DNA of 64,000 nt from Enoplolaimus lenunculus (Eukaryota > Nematoda > Enoplea > Enoplida > Thoracostomopsidae): positions 424,368 to 488,367 of the forward strand of contig JASANG010003494.1 of the NCBI GenBank assembly GCA_030248215.1, given 5' to 3'. A model generated the notes under the pieces. That model had not been told where the DNA came from. It did not search any database and saw only the letters and a list, made by a program, of their open reading frames with translations. Shown here piece by piece: positions 13,468 through 24,813 of the stretch. How positions within the stretch are numbered: position 1 is the first letter of the stretch; every line of letters starts with the position of its first letter. A program made the position numbers and the translations under genes.

Positions 13468-13738
13468 TTAACCCTTTCTCACATGAATATTTTCTATTTC
13501 CCATGAGACCTACTTTTATGCTAGGATTCGAACTCCAGTGACTGGAGTGGGAGACGTATACCATCACCACTCAGCTATAGGAGCTTGACGCTCGAGCCGG
13601 AGGGGGCTCTCACGTCATGTGGTGATTTAGTACTATGTATACGTGTTGCAATTGTTAAACACGGTGCGATATACATTATTTAACGTATATACACTGCGCT
13701 TAGTTGCCTTTAGGCAACTCAATGTGAGAAGGGGTTAA
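13468..13738 (-). mobile_element. piggyBac-type MITE carrying a tRNA-like segment, copy 1
   Basis: The element lies between two TTAA sites, with inverted ends CCCTTTCTCACATGA and TCAATGTGAGAAGGGG. TTAA duplication with CCC/GGG termini is the signature of piggyBac elements. Read on the minus strand, it contains a Pol III-like A box (TAGCTGAGTGG, 13,567-13,577) and B box (AGTTCGAATCC, 13,524-13,534). The acceptor and T stems do not pair well, so this is tRNA-derived rather than a working tRNA gene. 271 bp including both TTAA sites, exactly the length of the second copy. Confidence 0.82.
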
Positions 13739-13989
13739 TCTTGAATCCGATGATATCTTGACCTATTGATATAGGCTTAACATTCACAGTTTCACAATAT
13801 ACTGGACTAGCTCGATACAACGGTACAAGGTACGGCATAAATGTTGCTGTTTATCACATGTTTTTGGTTCATTGCATTCCATAGAGTTGGAGGGTTCATT
13901 ATATAACGTACTTTGAATTATGTAGTCCCAGCCAAGCTTACCACAGTATTTTGTGAAACTCTACAGTGTCGAGAGTTTGGGATTATTTA

Positions 13990-14161
13990 CGAGCCCATAA
14001 CCGTAGGGGGAGCCAGGATCGCCTCAGCGCTTCGTGGAAAATTTTTTGAGACCCCTAGAAAATTTTCAACCTTGTTTGTAAGACAACGAAAACCTTTATA
14101 TACCCCCTCCTGAAACATTTTTAGTCCCGCCCCCCCGGCTAGGTGAGCTGGTTACGAGCTT
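13990..14161. mobile_element. MITE family G, copy 3
   Basis: Diverged copy: cgagcccataacc start, then gtggaaaattttttgag, caaccttgtttgtaa and aggtgagctggttacgagct blocks in family order. It ends about 125 bp upstream of the dve-type start codon. Confidence 0.5.
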
Positions 14162-14285
14162 GATTCTTTACCGTGACTTTGGGGTTAGAGTTGTATTGTA
14201 CATTCGTTGCGAATTTGAATTTCAGTGCTCAATTTTAGTTATCTTAAATGTTTAAGTTGAAAATTGCTGTTATTAATAAAAGATA

Positions 14286-17200
14286 ATGATTTCGCTTCAC
14301 TGTTGTGTTCGAACTGTTCGTGCAAATGATTGTATTAAATGCGCCAGTGAACAAGTTACAACAGTCGGCAGCGAAGATTCGCATTTTGATGCTTCAACTA
14401 TACTTGTGGACACGTATGTTGCTATCCCTGAAGCAACGCCTCTCAAGCGACTGGTGGCAACGACTCTTGACGCAATTGGATTAACTCAGTTTGCTCAAAA
14501 TGCTCAAGGTTAAATTATACTTCGGTTCAATGTTTCGTTTGTTTTCATAATTTCAGCCATCAAATTTTGGGCGCAGTGGATGGAACGGTGGCTGATCAAG
14601 GAACTGTGGTAGAAAATGTACCACTGGGTGTTGCGTTTTTTGGCCGTCCTACCTTTCTTCGGGAGGGAAAATGATAGAATACAAATTATTGTTTGATTTT
14701 TTACAAGTTTCGAGTCGTAGCTAAAATATTTTTATGTCATTGTGCCAAAGATAAAACCCTAAAACAGTTTAATCCCCTATCCATTGCATTAGACCAATTT
14801 TTTTTCGCTTAGGCTCAGGGTTAGTTATAGGCTTATCCTTGCGCTGCGGTGTAGGATTAGGCTTAAGAATGGTGCTTATACCACTGTAATTGGCCCCATG
14901 CAATACATGGACTTAATTTCCGTAACCACCACAACTAATAACGCTTATTTAGAGTTCGCTTATTATTTTTAGGAAAAATTCAATTAGCAACTTGGAAACC
15001 GTTAAATTTCAACGAAATCACTTCGGATCCGTCAATTTGCGTTGGAGTACTGTTCAAAGATTTAACCGATCATATTATGCTCAAGATTTTAACCAAAGAG
15101 TAAGTGTACTTTCGGTCAATGAATCAGTACGATTAGTAAAGTGGAACATAGTACCGTTTTACTATAGTGATGTCTAACGTTGTCGACCCAAGATGAAAAT
15201 AGTTATTTGACCGTAAATTGTGGCCAGTAAGGCGAATTGAGGAAAAAATTATCAGCGTAGGTTTCGGTTGAAAATTTTGAAGAAATTTTCTTACTGTTCG
15301 AAACGAGGTATTCACATCTTAGAAAGTGAAATTTTTCAAAAAAATTCAATTTTAGGTGTTCGGAGAGTCATAGAAACGCAAATATTGGCGGAAAACAAGA
15401 TTACAGTAGCATCAGTTCTGATCAACCACCGTCTCCCTCGGCAATCCCGAGTAGAGTAACGTGTGCGATTCGTGACGGTTTGCAGCAAACTTAACAATCG
15501 GTCATAAGCTTGTTTACAAACACGGACAAACGCGAAAAAAATTTAAGAAATACTTTAGGTTCATGGTCCAGACAGATTAAATTATTGCGTTTTCCAAAGG
15601 GAACAGACGCAAAATCTAGAGCAGTCTCATGTAAAAAAAAGTCAAACAAATTTTATTTTCATATGTTCAACTTTTAGAACTCCAAGCTGCTTAACTGCTC
15701 AACGATCACCGTCGAATGCAAATGATAACTTGACTAGCGTTGGTATCAGCGTTCATTCGAATCGCAGTGGCCGACTACAAGCGGCTAAAGACGCCCTGCT
15801 CAAAGCTTCACTTGCTCAAAATCCAACATTTCTCGACAGTATTGAAGACGCTGAAATTAAGGTCAGTCTTGTTTCTTCAAGATTATTTTATTTATTAAAA
15901 GCGTTTTGTGGTTATGCACAACTCACAATAGCGTTTGTTAACGGAGCCACAAACACTCTTGCTATATGTTTTACATAGCAAGTTCGAAACATTTTGCCTA
16001 TAAGCTTAAGTCGTAATTTAGGCGAATTCCGAATTGTGCTAGTTCGGGGCGTAATTACTAACTTGAGCTAGCCTACGGCGTAATTGTTTTTATACAGCGA
16101 GTGTACGCCTTTTGATTGTTTGCCATCTTAATGTCTTTCTCAAATTCGATTAGCTGATGCAAATACTCTTCTCATTGGCTAAGTAATCGCTGCCTGTTGG
16201 CTATCAGTTAGTTTTACCAAGAGTGGATGATCACTCTTTTTAACAAGAGCGTGCAACGGGGCACATTCTGTGTATTAAAGAATGTACCCGGCACGCGTTG
16301 CGTTTTTGGCCTACCCCCTCTTGTTTTGGGGTCTTTATGCAGTTTTATATCGTAGCAAAGGATGAAATTGTAACCCCCCTTGTTTAACGGGGTAGGTGTT
16401 CTGAAACATACTGTGAATCTCTTGCTTAAACTCCCCCCTGATTGAAGGGGCGGGGTCGAAAAAAATGCAACGCGTGCTGGTACATTCTTTAATACACAGA
16501 ATGTACCCAGTTGCACACTCTTGTTATAAAGAGTGATCATCCACTCTTGGTTTTACTAACAAAAGTGAAATCAAGCTGTATTTCAAGCAACCAATCAGAA
16601 AACGCACAGCTTTATCAGAAATAATTCCAGTTTGGTCTAGTCCAATTCGGAATCGGGCTGATTCACAATTTGGGCTACGACATATACAACACCATAACTA
16701 AACTTACTCCTGAACGTTATCCTCAATGTATGCCTAATCAAAAAATAATTTAAAGCTTAAGCTGACTTGATTGCAGTCTACAGAAAAACGGTACTCTTGT
16801 CAAAAACATGGGTCAAACAATAAGGAGACATGCGTTTAAACAAAAATCACTAAATTGTTTGTTTTGTTATCGAATTTTGGCAAATTAATATCACACGAAT
16901 ACTAACTTTTCGAAGATTTCAATCCAGCTGTCGCGTCATTGACCTGTCTGATGGCCAATTTTGTAACCAAAATTCAATTTCAACCATCTGGCATTGTTTT
17001 AGACGATTGCAACGCGGATTTTACACGGAACAACGGCGTCGTCGCAACTAAACTTATCGAACACCGTTCTTGAACGTTCGTCTCCAACTCCAACCATCCC
17101 TCAAGATTCCAGCGACCAAAATACCGAAACTGAACCTACTAAAGACAACACTCGAAATTTGAGCCCCGTGTCTGAGCCCAACCCGTCATCGGTAACGACA

Positions 17201-19995
17201 ACAAAAGACTCGACCGTCACTAGCGGGACACCTCCAAGCCCAAACGTCCTGGAACGCTTTGTTGATTGGTGTAATCAGCAAATCCTCGTCAGTTCTCCAA
17301 GTGACGATCCTGAATGTTCTCAGAAACCTGAAAATACGAAATATGACCGTTTTAAATCAAAAGATGCGAATTTATCTCACAGTACTAGAGTAAAATGTTC
17401 GTCAACGGTTCGAACAACAATCACTCGTTTGCCAAAGTCGCAAGACGACGCCAACACCAGTGGTGAGTCTAATGAGAGACCAGTGCCTCATTATAGAAGT
17501 TGTTTCAATAAAGGAAATTCGGCAAAATTTAACCAATTTCTTGAAATTCCTAAAATAGAACGCTGGTATCGCGAATGTGCGAATCCTTCGCGTAATCGAA
17601 TGCTGCAGTTTATGCATATTCTCAACGCGTCAAATTATCGCAAACATACATCGGCGAAAATCAGCTATTCACAAGTGGTCAATTGGTTTGCGTCGAAACG
17701 AAGTGCAGAGCGCGGATCGAACCACGACCCTCAGCAGCGACGGTTTAGCGGTCAGAACACAACGACGCACAGACCACTCGACCATTGCGCCAGTCGACAC
17801 GATGCAAACAACGACAGTGTCAATGAACTCGTGCCGTCACACAGTGACGCCAAATCGAGCAACCATGACGCAACATCGTATTCGTTATTAAGTGCATTAC
17901 AGGCGTTTGGCGATCCCGTAGAGTTGAGCAAAATTATCCAAACTGCAACTGCAACAAACAAATCACTGAACGCAACTGAAGCTCAAACATCACTTATGGC
18001 AGCGCGTAATTCACTTTTGGCAAATTTAACAAATTTAAATAATTTAGTTGGAAGTTCAGCAACGTCGCCTTCAAAAACGACTCCAAAATTTGGATTCGAT
18101 ACTATCGCAAGTTATGTTAGTAACCGTGAAACTACAGGGCGCTCTCCAGCTGTCAAAGAGGCCACATTTGCTGGCGAAGTAAACAACTCAGACCGCGCTG
18201 CTGATCAAGCCCTTAATTTATCAGCAGATATTGCTAGCGAAAATAGAATGGATTTCGCTAACTTTGAAGTTAACCGCGGTAGTCCCGAATATCAAATCAA
18301 ATCCAACGCAGACAACAGCTTGGAACGAACGTCAACTGAAATGATCGTAAGAAACACAGGTGGCGTTTCGATTATGAACAATCACAAGTTGCGAGCGAAC
18401 AAACTTGGCAGTGGCCATACTACAGCAGGAACCGGAACCGGATATATGTCGAATTTACTTCCGCCAATCAGAATCGAAGACGCTAACGCAGCATTGACAC
18501 GTCCTAGTCGAAGTCGAAGTGGCAATAATTGTGACTTGTCAACGAATCGTGAACGACAATTTCAACAAAATTATGAAAATAATACTGGTACAGTAACACC
18601 AACTGATCAACTAACCAATCACAGCGTGGGACAAAAATCGAAATCAAGCCAGATTCACTGTGAACCTGGCGGACACGGAAGTGGAAATGACGATGCTGAT
18701 TTATTATCTACAACCATGACTTTCAATGATTCAATGAAGAAAACCGGAAGCGTTGACGCACCAAATAATCGTATGATAGATCCGGCCGACACAGATGGAA
18801 ACAATAACGACATTAAACTGGAACCGGATACAGAAACCGCTGGCAACAACGATAAAGGCGAGCCGAACGCGGAAAATCAATCGTTGCGAAATCCGGATGC
18901 ACTAAATTGTCGTGTCGGAGATGAAAATCGTCAAAATGACTCAATTTCCAGCCATGGGCCAGCGCCGACAACCCGTGGCAGTACTTCTCAAAGTTCACCA
19001 TCACCAAGCGGAAGCGGAAGCGTTCAGTCAAGCTATACTGACAACGTGTTTGCTCAAAACCCACGAGTGGCGCCTACGAAAACTCCCGAACATTCTGATG
19101 AAATGCTCGAAAAGTTTCAACAAAGTCTTCAAGGCGGTCATAATGCCGGGACATCCGGCATTAACACTGGTTTCCTTCCGTTTGAGCAACTTTTAGCTGC
19201 CGCTGCCGGAACCGGAACGCTGAATCCAGCTGCTGCTGCTGCCGCGTTGATGTTTTATCAGCAACAACAACAGCAGCAGCAACTTGGATCTCAGGCGATG
19301 CTCGGGGCTAAAACTAACGCACAGTCGCCACCTACTTCGGCAGCAATGATCGCTGCTGAGCTGGCGGCACTGTCCGCGTTAGCCCGCCCAGGTGGCGTGG
19401 GAAATTCAGGCGCGCCCAATGCCTTTCTTGGCCTATCAAATGTTCCAGGTACATTTTTTGGGACAGGAGTAGTCGGTGTGTTTTTGCTTACTGTTTATAA
19501 TCTCATATGAGTTTAGTTCTGATTGTATAATCGTTAAGAATTTACAATAGCTGAACGGATCTATTTTGATTTTATGGACCACTTTATTTTTCTTAATAAT
19601 GTATTTCTTGTCTACTGTTGACGTCTATCCGATATATTCCAGTGATGATATCATCACGTTTCAAATTCGTCATAAATCATTCATATACTTATTTAAATAT
19701 AAACAATGTTTCAGGAGCCGCCAAACAGCTTTCACAAGTGCTCGCGAGTAATCCAAGCTTTCTATCGTTACCCTCATCAACGGCCAGCTCAATGTCGTTG
19801 CTCGGCAACCCTGATTATTCGTCACTGTTAGCAACAGCGGCGACATCAAAAGCGTCGAGTACTGCAAGTACAGCCTTGAGCGATTCACTCCTGCAACCAA
19901 GTTCAGCTTCGACTCCACCGATGTCTATAGGATCATCTGGTCATTCGAATAATTCTCAAAGTAAGTTCAGTTTACATTTGGTTAACAACAACGGC

Positions 19996-20048
<53 letters not shown>

Positions 20049-20674
20049 GAACAACAATAACAACATCGTTTAAGGTCAACTTATCACCAAAAACTGTAAA
20101 CTCAAAATGACTTCGGTGGAAGTTAAATTTATCTGTGACTGATGAATATGACATAAATTTGGCCGGAATTGTGAACCGGAATACGAATTCAGTTGAAACC
20201 CTGCTCGACCGGATATATCATTGTATATGTCGAGCGATGAACAGCTATTTTTGTATGACCAAATTGTACCATATTAAATATACTATTTCAGGCCAACAAC
20301 AATCAAATTCATCTGCTACCGGGCACCGAACCCGTTTAATGTTCGATCCGCTGTCTGAGATTCCGTTGCTCGAAAAATGGTTCGACGAAAATCCGCATCC
20401 GTCATGGCTTCAAATTGACCAATTCACTGAAACTTTGAACGCAATGCCTTATCGTTCGACGTACCCGCCTGTCACTACGTACAACGTTAAAATTTGGTTT
20501 AAAAATCGTCGCGCAAAAAACAAACGTTTAACTACGATTAAGCTTGAAGATTCGAGTTCAAACATTTTGAGTAACACCGCAATCGCCAATGGGACCATTC
20601 CGCTCGCAGCTGGAGCTGTTCAGAGTCGGCATTTTTTACTCGCCAATAAACTAATTGAAGATAGTATTATTTGA
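14286..20674 (+). CDS. dve: Dve-type double-homeodomain transcription factor
   Basis: Nuclear DNA-binding regulator of the SATB/Dve (Compass) group. Six exons: 14,286-14,508, 14,973-15,099, 15,678-15,861, 17,003-19,448, 19,715-19,960 and 20,292-20,674. All junctions are GT-AG and phases agree, giving 1,202 codons. Residues 1-118 form the ULD oligomerisation domain: IPEATPLKRLVATTLDAIGL, then KIQLATWKPLNF, as in SATB and Dve. Homeodomain 1 is at about residues 343-415 (LEIPKIERWYRECANPSR, then WFASKR). Homeodomain 2 is at about residues 1,087-1,156 (FDPLSEIPLLEKWFDENPHP, then IWFKNRRAKNKR), very close to Dve. The spacer between them, about 670 residues, is low complexity with a glutamine run near 19,260 and alanine runs. 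In homeodomain 1 the residue normally Asn51 is Ser. The start is the first ATG in the ULD exon; a further upstream exon cannot be excluded. Family assignment is firm, ordered domains seen directly; target genes are unknown. Confidence 0.93.
14580..14690. mobile_element. Long-TIR MITE family E, fragment
   Basis: Matches one end of family E: gtggtagaaaatgtaccactgggtgttgcgtttttggcc (partial), with no opposite end. Lies in intron 1 of the dve-type gene. Confidence 0.45.
14788..14911 (-). mobile_element. Degenerate hAT-like MITE with TTAGGC-type tract
   Basis: cgcttaggctcagggttag and gtgcttataccactgtaatt match the interior and right side of family A. Termini are eroded. It is in intron 1 of the dve-type gene. 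Confidence 0.4.
16218..16549. mobile_element. Long-TIR MITE family E, copy 3 (best preserved)
   Basis: Perfect 7-bp target duplication GTTTTAC (16,211-16,217 and 16,550-16,556). The two ends are nearly perfect inverted repeats for about 90 bp, from CAAGAGTGGATGATCACTCT inward through gtgcaac, cacattctgtgta and cgcgttgcgttttt. The 108-codon minus-strand frame across it comes from the inverted structure. It sits in intron 3 of the dve-type gene. Confidence 0.85.
19984..20066 (+). repeat. (AAC)n microsatellite in dve intron 5
   Basis: About 27 AAC/AAT triplets beginning 23 bp after the exon 5 donor. If the donor at 19,961 were skipped, the open frame would continue for 37 codons and add an asparagine run before a stop; correct splicing removes it. 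Confidence 0.9.
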
Positions 20675-20903
20675 GAATGGCCAATCGTTGATCGAGAAAG
20701 TTTTGTGGTTTGTGCATACCTGGACGCTACTGGCTGCACAAACTTAGTACTGGTTGAGAATAGCCAATGGTTGATCGAGAAAGTTTTGTGGTTTGTGCAT
20801 ACCTGGACGCTACTGGCTGCACGAACTTAGTACTGTTTGAGAATGACCAATGGTTGATCGGGAAAGTTTTGTGGTTTGTGCATACCTGGACGCTACTGGC
20901 GGC
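20671..20903 (+). repeat. 83-bp tandem repeat starting at the dve stop codon
   Basis: About 2.8 direct copies begin at 20,671, 20,754 and 20,837 (unit start ttgagaatggccaatcgttg). Copies differ at only a few positions. The stop codon TGA of the dve-type gene (20,672-20,674) lies inside the first unit, so the array begins at the last coding bases and occupies the proximal 3' untranslated region. Confidence 0.85.
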
Positions 20904-21032
20904 TCAAATTCGTCAGCTTGAACAAATTTTCAGGTTGATATTGACATTTTAGTGTCTTCAACGTTTGCCTTAATGATTTGAGTAATGTATTAACGGAATA
21001 TTTTATCAGATGCCAAAATGAAACAATATGTG

Positions 21033-21060
21033 GTTTGTTTGTTTGTTTGTTTGTTTGTTT
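21033..21060 (+). repeat. (GTTT)n microsatellite
   Basis: Seven GTTT units. Confidence 0.85.
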
Positions 21061-21717
21061 ATAATCATCCTTGGCGGTACCGGTTAAAGCGCTCTCACAC
21101 CCTCAGAATTGGGGGGGCGCGACCCTAGGGTAACCCACCTTGACAAACTAAAAAGGTTTTCGCGGACCACCAAAGTATAGAGCTGTAAAACATTTTATTG
21201 GGGTTCCATCGGACCTGTTTGGGGGGCTAGACGATCAGAACGCCGGTGGTTATACTTGTACGTATATGCCTTGGACATTGTGTGTCTTCATTTTTTGTGC
21301 CTTATTTCGTGCAAACTTTAAATTTGAGTAAGATTTCAATTGCAACAAGGGGCGGATTTAAACTGATAATATAAATATTGCAGTAAGCTTAGTTTTAAAA
21401 AGCTGCTTATTTTCGAATTGAAACAATTTTACAATGTTATTCAGCAAACTCTAAGCCTATCATATCCTTTGTTGAGGGAAAACTTCTGTGAATGTTCAGT
21501 TTTATTGGACAACGCAACAAACTTGATACATCGCAATATCCTTTATGTTTTGACATAGTAAGACACATTGAAAAATTCACCGACAGAAAATGTTTCGCTG
21601 AAAAATGGCTTGGAAAAATACTGACCGTTGCGGAGTTCGCTTGTTTTAAAATCTATTACTAACTGATGATAGCATAGCTGGCTACGCATAGTTGAAAATA
21701 CTGCTATTTGGTTTCAC

Positions 21718-22031
21718 CAAGAGTGCATAATACAAGAGTGTGCAATTCTTGAGGTTCCGCATGATACAAAATGTACCACCGGGTTTCGCGTTTGAAGCCG
21801 CCTCCCCCGCTTTTTTAGAGGATGGTCGTTGTCACATGCAATAACACTAAATTATACTATAAGCGGATCATTTTTGGTTCCAGATACATAAAGTGTCATG
21901 GTTCGTACAGGCTGTACCACGCTCTAAATAAAGGGGGGTAGGGCAAAAACAACGCGTGCCGGGTACATTCTTTTCTACACAACGTGTAGCCAGTTGTATA
22001 CTCTTGTTGAAGTATGCATCATCCACTCTTG
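21718..22031. mobile_element. Long-TIR MITE family E, copy 4 (7-bp TSD)
   Basis: Perfect 7-bp target duplication GTTTCAC (21,711-21,717 and 22,032-22,038). Ends CAAGAGTGCATAATAC and ATCATCCACTCTTG. The interior is closest to copy 2 at 11,256 (gtgtgcaattcttg, acataaagtgtcatggttcg). Confidence 0.8.
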
Positions 22032-22108
22032 GTTTCACCAATTTGAGCGTTTTAATATTGAGTTAATATCTGTTTGCTGCGGTGAGTGCAGTATTTTATA
22101 CATACGTC

Positions 22109-22141
22109 TGTTTGTTGGTTTGTTTGTTTGTTTGTTTGTTT
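22109..22141 (+). repeat. (GTTT)n microsatellite
   Basis: About eight units, one with a substitution. Confidence 0.8.
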
Positions 22142-23800
22142 AAGTGCAATTATTTTTTAGTCTGTTCAATTGTTGTTCAATTTGTAAAGTCTCAATATAA
22201 GCCTTTTTTTATTCATATTCTAACTGTTTTGCTACTTATTTTCAAATATACCATGGCTGATTTTGTTTAATTCCAATAACTCCAGTGGTATTTTTCGTCG
22301 CTTGGCTCTGTGGTTCTTGGTCGTTGTAAAATTTTAAGATAATTTCCAGAAATTCGATTCTACACATTTAAAATATAACTTTAAGCTTTTACGCGTAAAC
22401 CAAATTCACTGGGCTGAAGTAGTTAATATCAAAATACACCTGTCGTTAATAAGACGTATTTAAAAATAACCACTTTTCCTTTTAGTAGCCTAACAGTGGC
22501 CTGAGCTTATTCCTAAGATTAAGTCTCGGCATATGGATAAGCCTAAAACTATGCCAAACTGTACACGCCTGAGGCTTAGGTTTAAGAACAAGCTTTCCTG
22601 AACATAAAATTTTGTCAAATCCTTTGCCTAAAGCGTAATTTTTATCTGCGAGCCAAAGTAATGACAACATTTTAGTTTGCTGAATTTAGTGTGCTCTCTT
22701 TACAGTCGCGTGGGAAAACGAAACGCTCATAGAAGCAGTATGGGTCTTAAAAAACTGTTGGAAACATTTTAATTCGAACAATTCACATTTCTCAAACCAC
22801 AAATAATTGTATGAGACATTGAAAAAAATTTTGTATAAAATTTCAATTTTTATTATCTAAAATTATTAATCTTTATCATATTTCATTCTCAATACCAGTC
22901 GATGGTGTATTCGAAACTGTCCGTCGGTAGCGAGCCATGAAATTTCATCGGGATGGGGCTGTGGGTAACATATAATGGCAAAAAAACTGTTGCGAACCAA
23001 TCGAGCGAGGCCGAACAAAATTTTAATAGTAAAACGGTTTTAAAAATACTGCTTTTGAAGTCTTGTTTGCGGGTTTGTCCTGACTGCACCAATTTGGATA
23101 TGCCACCGGGATTGAATACCAAAAATATTAATATCGAAGCGATAAGCATTTAAAATTATACCGTTTCTCAAGTCTCAAAATTGTTTCAAAGATTTGACGA
23201 TCATTAAATCAGTGGACTGTCAAGGACTCCAGACATCGGCTCAAACATCATAGACGTTTAAACTGACGTCGGCCTTCAAAACGACGCTTTAAATCTGCGA
23301 TAAAACAGATAAAAGCGAAAATGTTTTAAATTTTGACTGAAAGTTTAACTTTAAAAGTTGTATTAAATTTTGTGAAATTTTAGATGTGAAATGTAGCGTA
23401 TTTTACATGAAACATAGTATATAAGAGATAAATTGATAAATATGATAATTTGGTGGTCTGTACTTAGACTAGTGCTGCAAAACGATTAGAAATTACGGGC
23501 AGTACAAGTAAACGGTAGCTGATAGATATCAGCTTGCACAGATCTGAAGTATGCGGATTTTGAGTATTGGACCGTTTATTTATCGAGTTTTGATTGAGCG
23601 AATGAAATTTAAAATTTAGATCAGTATCTACATATATTTTGGAAGATATTCAATTGATACTAAACGAATTGCCAGAAATTGCAAAAAATGTTCATTTTAT
23701 TTCACTATCGTAGCAACGGATCCAATAACATGGGGGCTGCCTACACAGGCGTACAAACAAAAATCAAAAATTAGTTTATAAATCTGAAGGAAAAGCGAGC
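22142..23800. other. No gene recognised; one TTAGGC-like relic
   Basis: At 22,485-22,610 a diverged inverted pair of cctaag/cttagg motifs suggests an old family A/B element without termini. Frames at 22,889-23,153 open on both strands show no conserved peptide. The remainder shows nothing I can identify. Confidence 0.4.
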
Positions 23801-23978
23801 GGCCCACGTATAGAATAGGGCTGGATTGATTTCCGGAGGGTCTGTGGTAGGGTCAGTTTAAGCTGTAGGCTAAATGTTTTGCTTAGGCTTTAGGCTTAGG
23901 AATAGGCTCATCCTTACGCTTAGGCTTAGGCATAGGAATATGTTTATACTACTGTTCCACCTGTATAATACATGGGCC
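23801..23978 (-). mobile_element. hAT-like MITE family A, copy in minus orientation
   Basis: GGCCCACGTATAGAATAGGG at the left and gtataatacatgggcc at the right, with a gcttaggctt interior. The cctaag tracts read on the minus strand. 178 bp. Confidence 0.7.
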
Positions 23979-24143
23979 GTTTTCAGTCATGTATTGAAAT
24001 CAGCGTCGATGCGTGTGCATAAACCGTGATTTGTTGACGAAGTTGTTACCATTTGAAACGTCACCCGGAGAGGTTGTCGGACATCTGCATAAACCTAAGC
24101 ACAATGATTAGCCTGATCATTACAATAAGAGAAAAGCTCGCTT

Positions 24144-24813
24144 GGCCATATATAGAACAGGGCCGGAACAGTAGTATAAGCATATTCGTAAGCCTAAGGG
24201 CATGGATGAGTCTGGGGCAGGTTGGGTACGGTTTTTTCATGGGTCTCCAAATATATTGCAGACCTCCTGCATCGCTTCAAACGAAATAAGGTCAAATGTT
24301 CCACAGTTTGACCCAATGTTGTAACCTAAGACTAAAAGCGAACTTTTTAAGTTTATAACTGTCAACGGGAAAAGTGGAAAATTTTAAATGCATTGGTTTT
24401 CCCTGGTTTTAGCTAGGGAAAATATGAAGCGTAGGCTTTGTTTGGAAAACGGGAAAAGTGGAATATTTAAAATGTATAGGTATTGTTTAAAAATCTAAAC
24501 GTTTTAAACTTTCCACTTTTCCAAAGAAAACGTATGCTTCCGATTTTCTTAACCACCCCAGGGATATAAAGTGTTTTAATTTTCTACGTTTCCAGTTTTC
24601 CAAATAACTTTACCCTACAGATTTTCCCTACCGAACCAGACAATGTTCAGGCTATAAATTTTCCACTTTTCCCAGGCAAACTTTATGCTTGTTATTTTTG
24701 CTCCCAAACCAGCGGAGTTCTGGTCATCATCATACAGGAGTAGCAGCGCTGCATTCCTGGTCATAAGTTTTCCACTCTGAAAAACTAGAAGACCCTGTTC
24801 CATACATGGGGCC
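24144..24813. mobile_element. Expanded hAT-like MITE family A with foreign interior
   Basis: The left end (ggccatatatagaacagggc, then cggaacagtagtataagcat) and right end (accctgttccatacatgggg) are family A termini, but they lie 670 bp apart instead of about 185. The interior holds an unrelated imperfect palindrome: gggaaaagtggaaaatttta near 24,368 faces aaactttccacttttcc near 24,509, with more copies at 24,449 and 24,660. A related piece lies at 31,240-31,380. Confidence 0.6.

Larger units (their letters stand above)
1..14285. other. Gene-poor 5' flank, mostly degenerate repeats
   Basis: I see no coding exon that can be supported here. Open frames are all short, lack splice signals with conserved peptide, and many overlap transposon relics. 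Recognisable elements inside it are listed separately (MITEs, microsatellites). The stretches 1-640, 1,534-3,649, 5,105-6,078, 7,666-8,713, 9,628-11,255 and 12,178-12,980 hold nothing I can name, apart from scattered gtctcggt-type motifs in inverted arrangement at about 2,790-3,120. The promoter and any 5' untranslated exon of the dve-type gene that starts at 14,286 could lie in the last kilobases, but no motif identifies them. Confidence 0.6.

Noticed and set aside
13520-13590. Functional tRNA gene on the minus strand
   Set aside because: A and B boxes are good, but the stems do not pair, and the segment lies inside a TTAA-flanked transposon whose second copy has the same segment.
20767-20952. 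61-codon ORF after the dve stop
   Set aside because: It is a translation of the 83-bp tandem repeat; no evidence it is spliced to the gene.
22889-23153. Open frames on both strands (66 and 86 codons)
   Set aside because: They overlap antisense to each other, with no recognised motif or splice context. Only a faint hydrophobic segment on the minus strand, which is not enough for a gene call.
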